Below, piece by piece: positions 9,281-18,330 of a stretch of DNA of 64,000 nt. The stretch is from Daejeonella lutea (GTDB taxonomy: Bacteria; Bacteroidota; Bacteroidia; Sphingobacteriales; Sphingobacteriaceae), in assembly GCF_900168015.1 (NCBI RefSeq), contig NZ_FUYR01000001.1:680943-744942 (forward strand), read 5' to 3'. Within the stretch, counting starts at the first letter, position 1. Every line of letters starts with the position of its first letter. The position numbers were made by a program, and so were the translations under genes. The notes beneath the pieces are model-generated. The model was given only the letters and a program-made list of their open reading frames with translations, searched no databases and had not been told where the DNA came from.

Positions 9281-10612
9281 TTATTGATTGATATTTATTA
9301 TTCCTTGGGCTTGCTGTACATCAAGCTTGCTTGCTAATAGACTGAAAAGGGAATTAAGATAGTTAAGCTGCGATGATCGCAGATCCGATTCTGCAATCAA
9401 CAATTCGAGGTATGTTTTTATCCCTTCATTGTATTGCAGTTTTATGGTATTATAAACATCTCGAGAAAGGTCAACATTATCACGATAGGTTTTCCAATCG
9501 TTCAGGTTTGTTTTATAGGATGCTAATGCCTGTTGATACTCCGTGTTGATGACGTTTTTTGTTTGTACGATATCAAGGTCCAATCTTTTATCCTGCAATA
9601 TGGCTCGTTTTAAATTTTGAATCCGCCTTCCTCCCTGGAATACTGGGAGGGAAAGGCGTAAACCCGTTTGAGAGCTAGGAAAATCTTTATTATAGAGATC
9701 TCCGAAACTATTATTCTGGTAAATATTATTGTAATTAACGAAAGCGGATAGGGACGGTAAAAAATCGTATTTGTGAAACTGAATGTTTAGATCTTGAATT
9801 TGCTTTTGGGTCAACAGTTGCTTATATTCTATTCTATTCTCGTACAGCAGCGCCTGAGTTGTATCTAACAGTAATTCGGTTTCGAGAATAGTGCCGCTGT
9901 AATTTAAATTTACTTTATCATCGCTGCCAAGCCCCATCAATTGCTTCAGGTATGCATATTTAAAAGTGAGCGATTCATTTATTCTTTTCAAGTCTGCTCT
10001 TGAATTATTTAGTGAGATAGAGGCTCTTTTATAATCGGTTTTATCTACAAGGCCGGCATCATATTGCGCATACGAATCCTTAAACTGTTTTTCTACTCGT
10101 GCAATATTTTCATTTAGAATCTTCAGTTGTTCCTGACTGGTTAAAATATCGTAGAAAGCCTTACTAACAGCAACAACAGTGTTAATCTTGTTAGATTCTG
10201 TTTTCTGCTGACTGTTAAGCCGAGTAAATTTTGCCCCCTTTGCTGCAAAAAGAAGATCATTGCTAAACAAAGTTTGATCAGCCTGTATAAGAAAATTCGA
10301 ATTGTTTTTTGGTTGAAATATAACTGGCTGTCCGTTAAGTAATGATACCGGTTGTTTCAGGTATCTCGACAAATTTGCCTGCCCGCTAACTTGCGGATAA
10401 ATACCAGACAGTGCTATATCGATATCCCTTTCAGCGATTTCTTCATCAATAACTGATTGTTGAATCAAAGGTTGATTCTTTAAAGCAAAATTTATGCATT
10501 CTTTTAATGTCAGGCTTGTAGGGTGATTCTCATCGGTTCGCTGTGCATAAAGATGAACGGTTAGGAATGAAAAAGTAAGTAAGGCAAGCAGGTAAAATGT
10601 AGTTTTTTTCAT
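9281..10612 (-). CDS. TolC family outer-membrane efflux channel
   Basis: The 443-residue protein begins with a cleavable Sec signal (MKKTTFYLLALLTFSFLTVHLYAQ), then two homologous OEP repeats of long helices with short strands. LTLKECINFALKNQPLIQQ is the usual start of the first repeat, and SLPVFQGGRRIQNLKRA near residue 325 the start of the second half. TolC-type proteins form trimeric channels across the outer membrane and periplasm. It sits between the tetR and adaptor genes and is probably co-transcribed with them. Confidence 0.93.
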   Translation of the reverse strand: MKKTTFYLLALLTFSFLTVHLYAQRTDENHPTSLTLKECINFALKNQPLIQQSVIDEEIAERDIDIALSGIYPQVSGQANLSRYLKQPVSLLNGQPVIFQPKNNSNFLIQADQTLFSNDLLFAAKGAKFTRLNSQQKTESNKINTVVAVSKAFYDILTSQEQLKILNENIARVEKQFKDSYAQYDAGLVDKTDYKRASISLNNSRADLKRINESLTFKYAYLKQLMGLGSDDKVNLNYSGTILETELLLDTTQALLYENRIEYKQLLTQKQIQDLNIQFHKYDFLPSLSAFVNYNNIYQNNSFGDLYNKDFPSSQTGLRLSLPVFQGGRRIQNLKRAILQDKRLDLDIVQTKNVINTEYQQALASYKTNLNDWKTYRDNVDLSRDVYNTIKLQYNEGIKTYLELLIAESDLRSSQLNYLNSLFSLLASKLDVQQAQGIININQ

Positions 10613-10627
10613 AAAATTCTTGGCGAT

Positions 10628-11215
10628 TTAGGACTTGTTCACTTTGATTCCATCCCAGATTATTTGTGCCACATTAAGTAAAGATTCCTGAGTGAACTTA
10701 TAACGCCCCGTAATATGATGTTTAGCAGTTGATATGATCGTTCCGTGAAAAACCGGGGCTAGCAAATGATCGTCTATCTTTTTCAAATGACCATTCTCTA
10801 CTCCATAGTTAAAGAAATCGATCATTTCCTGATTGAAGTTTCTCTTTTGATGAATTGGATTACATTTCACAAACGGAGAACTGGTGTATTGTTCCAAAAA
10901 AGTCAGAACATTAGGATTCCTAATATAGTATGAGCATACATTTATAAAGAGATTGAAAAAGCGATGCTGAAATGACTGGTGTTGGTCGTCATTCTTAAAC
11001 ATAGCTTGCTCAATTCCTTTCTTGATATGAGCATATAACTCAAAAATCAAAACCTCTTTAGACGGAAAATAGTGGTATATCGTGCCGGCGGCTACACCGG
11101 CATTTTTTGCAATCAGGCTCATTGGTGAACCATGGAAGCCATTAGAGCCTATAAGTTCCAATGTGCTCTGAAGAATAGCTTCTTTCTTTTCGGGGTTATC
11201 TAATTGAACGTTCAT
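10628..11215 (-). CDS. TetR/AcrR family transcriptional regulator of RND operon 1
   Basis: The 195-residue protein has an N-terminal TetR helix-turn-helix at about residues 20-55 (SLIAKNAGVAAGTIYHYFPSKEVLI) and a helical ligand-binding domain after it. It is the first gene of the operon, 15 bases ahead of the tolC-like gene, so it most likely represses its own operon and releases DNA on binding a pump substrate. No perfect operator like that of the second operon was found upstream; a weak ATCATT/AATGAT repeat lies at 11265-11282. Confidence 0.92.
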   Translation of the reverse strand: MNVQLDNPEKKEAILQSTLELIGSNGFHGSPMSLIAKNAGVAAGTIYHYFPSKEVLIFELYAHIKKGIEQAMFKNDDQHQSFQHRFFNLFINVCSYYIRNPNVLTFLEQYTSSPFVKCNPIHQKRNFNQEMIDFFNYGVENGHLKKIDDHLLAPVFHGTIISTAKHHITGRYKFTQESLLNVAQIIWDGIKVNKS

Positions 11216-11396
11216 TCGGTCGGCAAATTAAAGACTTTTGATCGGTAGTTATTGTCACACTTAAATCATTAATAAAAATGATACAAAGGAAAACGGTCGA
11301 ATTTCGAAAAAGAATTTTTTTCGCGAACATCTAAATTATGTAGTAGATGGAAACTTCTGCGGTATTTTGCTCGCGTAATTTTCTTTTTGAAAAACC

Positions 11397-11426
11397 TTGC
11401 TAAATACGGCAATAGTAATATATTTG
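11397..11426 (+). promoter_or_regulatory. Bacteroidota-type promoter
   Basis: TTG at 11397-11399 is followed after exactly 19 bases by TATATTTG at 11419-11426, matching the -33/-7 consensus of this phylum. Transcription would begin near 11432, just before two hairpins, and well upstream of the ubiX start at 11564. Confidence 0.65.
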
Positions 11427-11431
11427 CTTTG

Positions 11432-11497
11432 CCCTTCTGAAGGGCATGTTTTTCATAGGTAGATGTAGGGTCGAATACTTGTATTCGGCCCTTTTTT
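11432..11497 (+). ncRNA. candidate small RNA or ubiX leader with intrinsic terminator
   Basis: Downstream of the promoter at 11397-11426 are two stem-loops. The first is GCCCTT-CTG-AAGGGC (11431-11445). The second, at 11468-11491, pairs GGGTCGAATA with TATTCGGCCC (one G-U pair) and is followed by six T's at 11492-11497, a standard intrinsic terminator. No open frame of note lies in these 66 bases. It is either a free-standing small RNA or an attenuator in the leader of ubiX, whose ATG is 66 bases further on. The rest of the 348-base spacer 11216-11563 shows nothing else clear. Confidence 0.5.
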
Positions 11498-11563
11498 ATA
11501 CCGGTAAAATGAGGGATATTTGAATATTCTATTTCAGGTGTAAATATTCCGGGTTAAATAATC

Positions 11564-12127
11564 ATGAAGAGAAAAATAGCGATTGCGATAACTGGTGCCA
11601 GTGGATCTGTGTATGCAAAAGTGTTGCTCGATAAAATTGTATCTCTTAATTCTCAAATTTCAGAAATTGGTATCGTAATGTCAGACAATGCAAAAGACGT
11701 TTGGCAACACGAACTTGGTAATACTGATTATGAACAATATGATTTGCCCTTCTTTGATAAACACGACTTTAATGCGCCATTTGCATCCGGATCGGCAGGC
11801 TTTGACACTCTAATTGTTTGCCCTTGCTCCATGGGGACACTTGGTCGGATTGCCGCAGGGATATCCAATGACCTGATTACCCGTGCTGCCGACGTGATAA
11901 TGAAGGAGCGGAGAAAGCTTATACTTGTGGCAAGAGAAACTCCCTACAATTTGATACATATCAATAATATGAAAACGGTGACGGAAGCTGGAGGGATAAT
12001 CTGTCCGGCGACCCCTTCATTTTACAGTTTGCCTAAAACCATTGAAGATGTAGCGGCAACTGTTATCAATCGGGTGATCGATTTGGTGGGACTGGAAGAT
12101 AATTCCTTTCGATGGGGCAATAGTTAA
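11564..12127 (+). CDS. ubiX: UbiX family flavin prenyltransferase
   Basis: The 187-residue flavoprotein carries the family N-terminus KIAIAITGASGSVYAKVLLD (residues 4-23) and the conserved segments PCSMGTLGRIAAGISNDLITRAADV, ERRKLILVARETP and LIHINNMKTVTEAGG. UbiX joins dimethylallyl monophosphate to FMN to make prenylated FMN, the cofactor of UbiD-type decarboxylases. No ubiD gene is in the window, so the partner is elsewhere. It is followed after 49 bases by mtaB on the same strand, but mtaB appears to have its own promoter. Confidence 0.93.
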   Translation: MKRKIAIAITGASGSVYAKVLLDKIVSLNSQISEIGIVMSDNAKDVWQHELGNTDYEQYDLPFFDKHDFNAPFASGSAGFDTLIVCPCSMGTLGRIAAGISNDLITRAADVIMKERRKLILVARETPYNLIHINNMKTVTEAGGIICPATPSFYSLPKTIEDVAATVINRVIDLVGLEDNSFRWGNS

Positions 12128-12161
12128 AGATTCCCCTTGCTGGGACCTTTCCACTTTTTTG

Positions 12162-12169
12162 TATCTTTG
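12162..12169 (+). promoter_or_regulatory. -7 promoter element directly before mtaB
   Basis: TATCTTTG matches the TAnnTTTG element and ends only 7 bases before the ATG at 12177. Transcription would begin at or next to the start codon, giving a leaderless or nearly leaderless message. The best -33 candidate is TTG at 12137-12139 with a 22-base spacer, longer than ideal. Confidence 0.5.
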
Positions 12170-12176
12170 CCCCTTT

Positions 12177-13496
12177 ATGAACAAAAAGGTTGCGTTTTAC
12201 ACTCTCGGTTGTAAGCTGAATTTTTCGGAAACGTCCGCTATTGGCCGTCAGTTCAAAGATGCAGGATTTGAAACCGTTTCCTTTATTGACAATGCCGATA
12301 TCTACATTATTAATACATGTTCTGTAACAGATCATGCAGATAAAAAATGCCGTAAGGTTGTTCAGGAAGCTTTAAAATATTCACCAAATGCTTACATAGC
12401 AATTGTGGGATGTTATGCACAGCTCAAACCGAAAGAAATTTCTGAAATTCCAGGAGTTGATATTGTACTTGGCGCAGCGGAAAAATTCAGGATCATCGAG
12501 TACATCACCGATCTGGCTAAAGAACCAAACACCAGGATTTTTAACAGTCCGATTGAAGCGGCAAGGGAATTCGTACCTTCTTTCTCATTTGGCGACAGAA
12601 CCCGTACATTCCTGAAAGTACAGGACGGCTGTGATTATCTGTGCACATTTTGCACAATACCCTTAGCAAGGGGGAGCAGCAGAAGCGATACCATAGAGAA
12701 TGTTCTTCATCGTGCAAAGGAAGTTGCTGCTTCTGGTGTTAAGGAAATAGTTCTTACAGGGGTAAATTTAGGCGACTTTGGTATCCGTGACGGGGAGCGT
12801 GAGGATCGATTTTTCGACCTGGTGAAGGCTTTGGATGTTATTGATGGAATAGACAGGATTCGTATTTCATCCATTGAACCTAATTTGTTGTCCGACGAAA
12901 TTATCCAGTTTGTAGCAAGGTCCGATAAATTTGTACCGCATTTCCATATTCCACTTCAATCAGGGTCTAATAAAATTCTGGGGCTTATGCGCCGTCGTTA
13001 CAAAAGAGAATTATACGCCGAGCGAGTTTCCTTAATCCGAAAATTAATTCCCGATTGCTGTATTGGCGTTGATGTCATTGTTGGTTTTCCAGGAGAGACC
13101 AGGGATGACTTTATTGATACATATAATTTTTTGAATGAACTGGATATATCCTACCTACATGTTTTCAATTATTCTGAGCGGGATAATACCCCGGCGGCCG
13201 GCATGAAAGGAAAGGTGCCGGGCTCTCAACGTTCAGACCGAAGCAAGATGCTTCACAGTCTTTCAGAAAAGAAGCGCCGGGCATTTTATGGGACTCAGAT
13301 TGGTAAATCAGAATCAGTTCTTTTCGAAGCTGATCATAAGGAAGGATTTATGCATGGCTTCAGTCGTAATTATGTGAAAGTTAAAACTCCTTATGATCCA
13401 TTACTCGTAAATGAGCTAAGATCTGTGAAATTTGAAAATATCGCAGCTGACGGAGATATGGAAATTAGTGAACAGTCCGAGGTGTTTGCTCAATGA
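12177..13496 (+). CDS. mtaB: tRNA (N6-L-threonylcarbamoyladenosine(37)-C2)-methylthiotransferase MtaB
   Basis: The protein of 439 residues from the ATG at 12177 is a radical-SAM methylthiotransferase. The N-terminal domain begins KVAFYTLGCKLNFSET and has the cluster cysteines in GCKLN, NTCSV and GCYAQL. The radical-SAM CxxxCxxC motif is CDYLCTFC. The GCKLN variant and the overall sequence favour MtaB, which adds a methylthio group to t6A37 of tRNAs reading ANN codons, over MiaB or RimO. A TTG codon at 12159 extends the frame by 6 residues, but it overlaps the promoter box, so the ATG is preferred. Confidence 0.92.
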   Translation: MNKKVAFYTLGCKLNFSETSAIGRQFKDAGFETVSFIDNADIYIINTCSVTDHADKKCRKVVQEALKYSPNAYIAIVGCYAQLKPKEISEIPGVDIVLGAAEKFRIIEYITDLAKEPNTRIFNSPIEAAREFVPSFSFGDRTRTFLKVQDGCDYLCTFCTIPLARGSSRSDTIENVLHRAKEVAASGVKEIVLTGVNLGDFGIRDGEREDRFFDLVKALDVIDGIDRIRISSIEPNLLSDEIIQFVARSDKFVPHFHIPLQSGSNKILGLMRRRYKRELYAERVSLIRKLIPDCCIGVDVIVGFPGETRDDFIDTYNFLNELDISYLHVFNYSERDNTPAAGMKGKVPGSQRSDRSKMLHSLSEKKRRAFYGTQIGKSESVLFEADHKEGFMHGFSRNYVKVKTPYDPLLVNELRSVKFENIAADGDMEISEQSEVFAQ

Positions 13497-13569
13497 ACTA
13501 ATCTATTCGATTGATTTCATTCGTAATTATCTTACCTTGCCTCTTATAATCCGCACGTATATTTAGCTT

Positions 13570-14742
13570 ATGTTTCCAACCATAACTCACTTAATAGAAT
13601 ACCTTACCGGAATTCAAATTCCACTTCCAGTACAGACTTTTGGTTTTTTTGTTGCGCTTGCATTTGCTGCAGGGTACTGGGCGTTGTCGCAAGAATTTAA
13701 GCGAAAGGAAAAACTCGGTCTTGTCCATCCCTTTACCCGCGAAGTTACGGTTGGCGAGCCTGCTTCCATCGCTGAACTATTTTTCAATGGTTTCTTTGGT
13801 TTTTTAATGGGTTTTAAACTAGTTGAAGGCTTATTTCATTATTCCGATTTCGTTGAGAATCCGCAAACATTTATATTATCATCTCGGGGAAATATACTTG
13901 GTGGTATACTGCTTGGGGCCTTGTTCGTGTATTGGTCCTATGCTGAAAAGAAAAAAGAAGCATTAGCCAAGCCAAAAACCGTAAAAGAAGTTGTTCACCC
14001 ACACCAAATAATGGGGAGTCTGCTCATGTGGGCTGCTGTGGGGGGATTCTTAGGAGCAAAGGTCTTTCATAACCTTGAATATTGGGACGATTTCATAAAA
14101 GATCCTATCGGAGGACTTTTTTCTTTTAGCGGACTGACATTTTACGGAGGTCTCCTGGTTGGTGGCGCTGCCGTTCTTTACAAGGCTAAACAATATGGGA
14201 TCAAGTGGATTCATATGGTTGATATTGCTGGACCTGGTTTGATGCTTGCCTATGCTGTCGGTAGAATTGGCTGTCACTTGTCAGGTGATGGTGATTGGGG
14301 GATAGTAAACCAGGAAGCAAAGCCAGGTTGGCTTAGCTGGGCTCCGGATTGGGTGTGGTCTTTTAAATATCCGCATAACGTAGTTAATGAAGGTGTTCCG
14401 ATTGCAGGATGCACCGGCAATTTTTGCAATGAACTGCCCCTTCCTGTATATCCGACGCCTTTTTACGAAGTTTTAATGGGACTTGCCATTTTTGCCTTTT
14501 TGTGGTCAATAAGACATAGGATCAAAATTCCGGGTGTAATGGTATCCATTTATTTAATACTTAATGGAATCGAACGATTTCTAATCGAATCAATCCGGGT
14601 GAATTCAAAGTACCATCTTTTCGGAGTAGGATTCACTCAAGCAGAACTAATCTCAACTATACTTGTTTTGACCGGTATCGCCGGCTTATTTTGGTTCACG
14701 AAACACGCAAAGAACCATCCTGAGAGTATTCCTGCTAAATAA
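13570..14742 (+). CDS. lgt: prolipoprotein diacylglyceryl transferase
   Basis: The 390-residue polytopic membrane protein has the Lgt signature [17 protein letters not shown] in the middle and the conserved C-terminal ending [18 protein letters not shown]. Lgt moves diacylglycerol from phosphatidylglycerol to the lipobox Cys of preprolipoproteins, the first step for the many lipoproteins encoded nearby. At 390 residues it is about 100 longer than typical proteobacterial Lgt. The extra length is a Lys-rich loop around residues 118-140 and a periplasmic-looking insertion with two Cys after the signature (CTGNFC). The stop is followed 2 bases later by the next gene. Confidence 0.93.
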   Translation: MFPTITHLIEYLTGIQIPLPVQTFGFFVALAFAAGYWALSQEFKRKEKLGLVHPFTREVTVGEPASIAELFFNGFFGFLMGFKLVEGLFHYSDFVENPQTFILSSRGNILGGILLGALFVYWSYAEKKKEALAKPKTVKEVVHPHQIMGSLLMWAAVGGFLGAKVFHNLEYWDDFIKDPIGGLFSFSGLTFYGGLLVGGAAVLYKAKQYGIKWIHMVDIAGPGLMLAYAVGRIGCHLSGDGDWGIVNQEAKPGWLSWAPDWVWSFKYPHNVVNEGVPIAGCTGNFCNELPLPVYPTPFYEVLMGLAIFAFLWSIRHRIKIPGVMVSIYLILNGIERFLIESIRVNSKYHLFGVGFTQAELISTILVLTGIAGLFWFTKHAKNHPESIPAK

Positions 14743-14743
14743 T

Positions 14744-15535
14744 ATGGATCTTCAAGCACTCACCAAAGAAGTAATTTGTCTGACAAAAGTTGTTGGCGAA
14801 TTTATTCGTGGGGAATCGAAAATCTTTGATCGTGAACGTATAGAATATAAAGGTCTCCATGATATGGTCTCATATGTGGATAAAACCGCAGAAAGAGACC
14901 TTGTTAAAGGCCTTACCTCAATACTTCCTGAAGCTGGTTTCATTACAGAAGAAGAGACAAGCACAGTTCTTTCAGAAAGTTACAACTGGATTATCGACCC
15001 CTTGGATGGGACAACCAACTTCATCCATGGCATACCATCTTTTTGCATCAGCATAGCGCTTCAATATAAAGCTGAACTTGTCCTCGGTGTTGTCTATGAA
15101 ATTAATCGCGACGAATGTTTCTCAGCATGGCAGAATGGGGGAGCTTATCTTAATGGGATGCGGATTTCTGTATCAAATGCCCCCGCTGTAGAAAATACTC
15201 TGCTTGCCACAGGATTTCCATTTTACGAATTTTCAAAAATGGAAAAATACCTGAGAGTATTGCGCACCCTGATGCAAAAATGTCACGGCCTGCGCCGTAT
15301 AGGTTCTGCAGCCCTCGACCTGGCATACGTTGCTTGTGGCCGGTTTGACGGATATTTCGAGTATAATCTCAATTCATATGATATTGCGGCTGGCATGGTT
15401 CTGGTACGAGAAGCAGGAGGTCAAACGTTTGACTTCAACGGTGGCAATGATTGTTTTGAGCGACGCGAGATTGTCGCCACGAACGGCCGTATTTCTTCAG
15501 AACTACTTGAATCAATTAAGAAGGAGTTCAACTAG
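14744..15535 (+). CDS. inositol monophosphatase family protein
   Basis: The 263-residue protein has the metal-binding motifs of the IMPase fold: ITEEE around residue 66, DPLDGTTNFIHG around 86-97 and the C-terminal YDIAAGMVLVREAGG. These residues bind two or three Mg ions that activate water for phosphate-ester hydrolysis. Possible substrates include inositol phosphates, and SuhB-like roles are known, so the substrate is left open. It follows lgt by one base and is likely co-transcribed. The inositol oxygenase locus is 36 kb away, so a functional link is speculative. Confidence 0.92.
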   Translation: MDLQALTKEVICLTKVVGEFIRGESKIFDRERIEYKGLHDMVSYVDKTAERDLVKGLTSILPEAGFITEEETSTVLSESYNWIIDPLDGTTNFIHGIPSFCISIALQYKAELVLGVVYEINRDECFSAWQNGGAYLNGMRISVSNAPAVENTLLATGFPFYEFSKMEKYLRVLRTLMQKCHGLRRIGSAALDLAYVACGRFDGYFEYNLNSYDIAAGMVLVREAGGQTFDFNGGNDCFERREIVATNGRISSELLESIKKEFN

Positions 15536-15560
15536 AAAATTTAATACTTAAATCGGTTGT

Positions 15561-16022
15561 ATGTTAAAGAAGATTCTGCTCGGATTGCTAGTAATATTGG
15601 TTCTGATCCAGTTTATAAGACCAGCCAAAAATCAGTCAAATTCAGCGACCCCAGATGATATCTTCAATCACTACCAGGCTCCGGATAGCATCAAAACGAT
15701 GATCAAGACTTCCTGCTATGACTGTCATTCCGATAATACAAATTACCCCTGGTATTCCGAAATCCAGCCTGTTGCATGGTGGTTAGACCATCATATTGAA
15801 GAGGGGAGGAATGAGCTCAATTTTTCAGATTTCGAGGCATTTAATGCCCGCTTCAAATCTCACAAACTAGACGAAGTAATGGATGAAGTAGAGAGTGAAA
15901 ATATGCCACTGAAATCGTACCTCATCTCACATCAGGACGCGAAACTCACGGTTTCACAAAGGGAGGCTATCGTAAATTGGGCTAATCAGGTTCGTAATAT
16001 TATAAAACCGAGGGACCAGTAA
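15561..16022 (+). CDS. haem-binding domain protein (cytochrome c-like CxxCH)
   Basis: The 153-residue protein has an N-terminal membrane anchor (residues 4-19) and a CYDCHSDNTNYPWY segment with a c-type haem attachment motif, Cys52, Cys55 and His56. This is the layout of the Haem_bd (DUF-type) family, common in Bacteroidota and usually facing the periplasm. Its redox partner is unknown. It lies 25 bases after the phosphatase gene on the same strand and ends the lgt gene run. Confidence 0.88.
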   Translation: MLKKILLGLLVILVLIQFIRPAKNQSNSATPDDIFNHYQAPDSIKTMIKTSCYDCHSDNTNYPWYSEIQPVAWWLDHHIEEGRNELNFSDFEAFNARFKSHKLDEVMDEVESENMPLKSYLISHQDAKLTVSQREAIVNWANQVRNIIKPRDQ

Positions 16023-16065
16023 ATTTGAAACTTGAGTTTCCTTCCATTTGGTCGTGATGTACCAT

Positions 16066-16114
16066 GTTAGGGGATCCTTCGTTCAAAGGGTATTTGAACG
16101 AAGGATCCCCTAAC
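16066..16114. terminator. 22-base perfect inverted repeat between convergent genes
   Basis: Two perfectly complementary 22-base arms (16066-16087 and 16093-16114) flank the 5-base loop GGGTA. The position between convergent genes suggests a bidirectional terminator, but there is no T run after either arm, and a stem this long and exact is unusual. A mobile palindromic repeat is an alternative. Confidence 0.6.
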
Positions 16115-16169
16115 TTGAACCTTACCAGTCCCTAATATGGACAAATGTATTTTTGTGGGAAGTTTTTTC

Positions 16170-16733
16170 TTATAACGCTTCCGAAACTACTTCAGTAACT
16201 TCAGGTACCATGCGTTTTAAAAGGTTTTCTATCCCTGATTTTAGCGTGATAGTTGATGAAGGACATCCGCTGCATGATCCGCGCAGCTCAACTGTTACAA
16301 CTCCTTCATTGTAAGATTTATAGCTTATGGCACCGCCATCCTGTTCAACTGCCGGACGTACATAATCATGCAGAATTTGCTGTATTTTAATCTCAGTTTC
16401 AGTACCTTCAAAGTTCGCCGCCGCTTCTTCTTTCTCAAGAATATTCAGTTCAGATTCAACTGCACCTTTAACAAATTCTTTAAGAATTGGTTCAATATCC
16501 TGCCAGTCTGAGCCCTCAGACTTGGTAATAGTAACAAAATTGCTCGCGAAAAAAACTCCAGTAACAAAATTAAACTTGAACAATTCGCGTGCAAAATGCG
16601 ATTTTTCTGCACTTTCTTTAGTTGGAAAGTCGACGCTGTTATTAGTTAGCAATTTGTTAACTAAAAATTTCCGTGTGGCCGGGTTAGGGGTACTTTCGGT
16701 ATAGACGTTCGTAGTTGATGTTGCAGTGCTCAT
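16170..16733 (-). CDS. Nfu/NifU-type iron-sulfur cluster carrier
   Basis: The 187-residue protein has an N-terminal Nfu_N domain (YTESTPNPATRKFLVNK, about residues 11-100) and a C-terminal NifU domain with the cluster-binding pair Cys154 and Cys157 in RGSCSGCPSSTITLKSGIEN. Proteins of this layout receive Fe-S clusters from the scaffold machinery and pass them to client enzymes. Nearby clients could include MtaB and the NuoB subunit. It lies downstream of purB on the same strand, with a 79-base gap. Confidence 0.93.
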   Translation of the reverse strand: MSTATSTTNVYTESTPNPATRKFLVNKLLTNNSVDFPTKESAEKSHFARELFKFNFVTGVFFASNFVTITKSEGSDWQDIEPILKEFVKGAVESELNILEKEEAAANFEGTETEIKIQQILHDYVRPAVEQDGGAISYKSYNEGVVTVELRGSCSGCPSSTITLKSGIENLLKRMVPEVTEVVSEAL

Positions 16734-16812
16734 ATCATTAAAATATCCACAAAATTACTAATTTTTAAACTTCCTGCTGCGGCGGATAAAGTTATGACAT
16801 GTGTATGACTGC

Positions 16813-18156
16813 CTATACTCCGGTGTAGTTAAACGGACTGATGGCCTTAAGTTCAGTCTTAACCTCATCCTTGATGTCCAATGTATCTACAAACTGACTA
16901 ATTGTTTGTTCATTTACATGGGTGTTAGTCCGCGTAAGTTCTTTAAGTGCTTCGTAGGGATTTGGATAACCCTCTCTGCGAAGGATAGTCTGGATCGCTT
17001 CAGCAACAACGGCCCAATTTGCATCAAGGTCTCCTTTTATCGAATCCTTGTTGATGAGAAGTTTTTTAAGACCTCGTATAGTTGATTTGATTGCAATTAA
17101 TGTATGCGAAACCGGTACTCCGATATTGCGGAGTACAGTCGAGTCTGTGAGGTCGCGCTGGAGACGCGAAATCGGAAGCTTTGCTGATAAATGCTCGAAA
17201 AGGGCGTTTGCAAGGCCTAAATTCCCTTCAGAGTTCTCAAAATCTATGGGGTTGACTTTATGAGGCATTGCAGATGATCCAACTTCACCTGCTTTAATTT
17301 GCTGTTTAAAATAGTTCATAGAAATGTAAGACCAAATATCGCGGTTCAGATCAGTTAAGATGTTGTTAATACGCTTTAGTGCATCGCAATGAGCAGCAAA
17401 ATTATCGTAATGCTCAATTTGTGTTGTGTATTGGGAGCGGTTCAGTTTCAGTCGAATGTTAACAAATTTATCAGCGAATTCAATCCAGTTAATTTTTGGA
17501 TAGGCGATATGATGTGCATTGAAATTACCTGTTGCTCCGCCAAATTTCGCTGAGTATGGAACTGCACTAAGCTGCGAAAGCTGAGCTTCGAGTCGTTCAA
17601 TGTATACCTGAAGTTCTTTCCCGAGTCGTGTAGGTGAAGCCGGTTGACCATGAGTATGGGCCAACATCGGAATTTCCGCCCATTCTGATGCTCGATCTTT
17701 GAGCTGACCAATAAGCTCGTTCAATGCCGGTAGATATGAATTTTCAATTGCTAGTTTGAACGAGTGCGGTATTGCTGTGTTATTAATATCCTGTGATGTA
17801 AGTCCGAAGTGGATAAATTCTTTGTGCTTGTCCAGGCCAAGTTTTGAAAACTCATCTTTTATAAAGTATTCAACAGCTTTAACATCGTGGTTAGTTGTTT
17901 TTTCAATCTCTTTAACGGCTTGTGCATCAGTATCATTGAAATTATTATAGATCGATTGCAGGGCTTCGAATTTTGAACTGTCAAAATCGGCAAGCTGTGG
18001 CAATGGGAGCTCACACAGAGATATGAAATATTCAATCTCAACGAATACTCGGAATTTTATTAATGCAGATTCTGAAAAATATCCTGATAGTTCTGATGTT
18101 GCTTTGTGATAACGCCCGTCAATAGGGGATATAGCTGATAATGGCGAGAAATTCAT
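16813..18156 (-). CDS. purB: adenylosuccinate lyase
   Basis: The 447-residue protein opens with LSAISPIDGRYHKATSEL, the PurB N-terminus of the longer (E. coli-like) branch. It contains FGLTSQDINNTA, THGQPASPTRLGKE and the superfamily signature GSSAMPHKVNPIDFEN near residue 295. It cleaves fumarate from SAICAR and from adenylosuccinate in purine synthesis. purE and purK lie 13 kb away inside the nuo cluster. The preceding 206-base spacer is shared with the divergent tetR of the second efflux operon. Confidence 0.95.
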   Translation of the reverse strand: MNFSPLSAISPIDGRYHKATSELSGYFSESALIKFRVFVEIEYFISLCELPLPQLADFDSSKFEALQSIYNNFNDTDAQAVKEIEKTTNHDVKAVEYFIKDEFSKLGLDKHKEFIHFGLTSQDINNTAIPHSFKLAIENSYLPALNELIGQLKDRASEWAEIPMLAHTHGQPASPTRLGKELQVYIERLEAQLSQLSAVPYSAKFGGATGNFNAHHIAYPKINWIEFADKFVNIRLKLNRSQYTTQIEHYDNFAAHCDALKRINNILTDLNRDIWSYISMNYFKQQIKAGEVGSSAMPHKVNPIDFENSEGNLGLANALFEHLSAKLPISRLQRDLTDSTVLRNIGVPVSHTLIAIKSTIRGLKKLLINKDSIKGDLDANWAVVAEAIQTILRREGYPNPYEALKELTRTNTHVNEQTISQFVDTLDIKDEVKTELKAISPFNYTGV

Positions 18157-18294
18157 TCGTATAAAATTTTTTCGAAGTTAAGCTTTTTGAAATTAGTAGA
18201 AGCTTTTGCCTAATCACCATTCCTAAATGCCTGTTCCATTGAAATCCCACACTCATCATGGTAATGTCATTTGCCATTAAATTAATATTATTTT

Positions 18295-18330
18295 CTATGG
18301 AAACTTTGGAATTGAAAAAAGTTTCCATAG
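18295..18330. promoter_or_regulatory. 13-base perfect inverted repeat, predicted TetR operator
   Basis: CTATGGAAACTTT at 18295-18307 and its exact complement at 18318-18330 are separated by 10 bases. The two arms cover the -33 and part of the -7 box of the tetR promoter, so a bound dimer would exclude RNA polymerase. The adjacent TetR gene is the obvious candidate to bind it. Confidence 0.7.

Noticed and set aside
12159-12176. TTG start for mtaB
   Set aside because: The codon overlaps the TATCTTTG promoter box, and the ATG at 12177 gives the family N-terminus.
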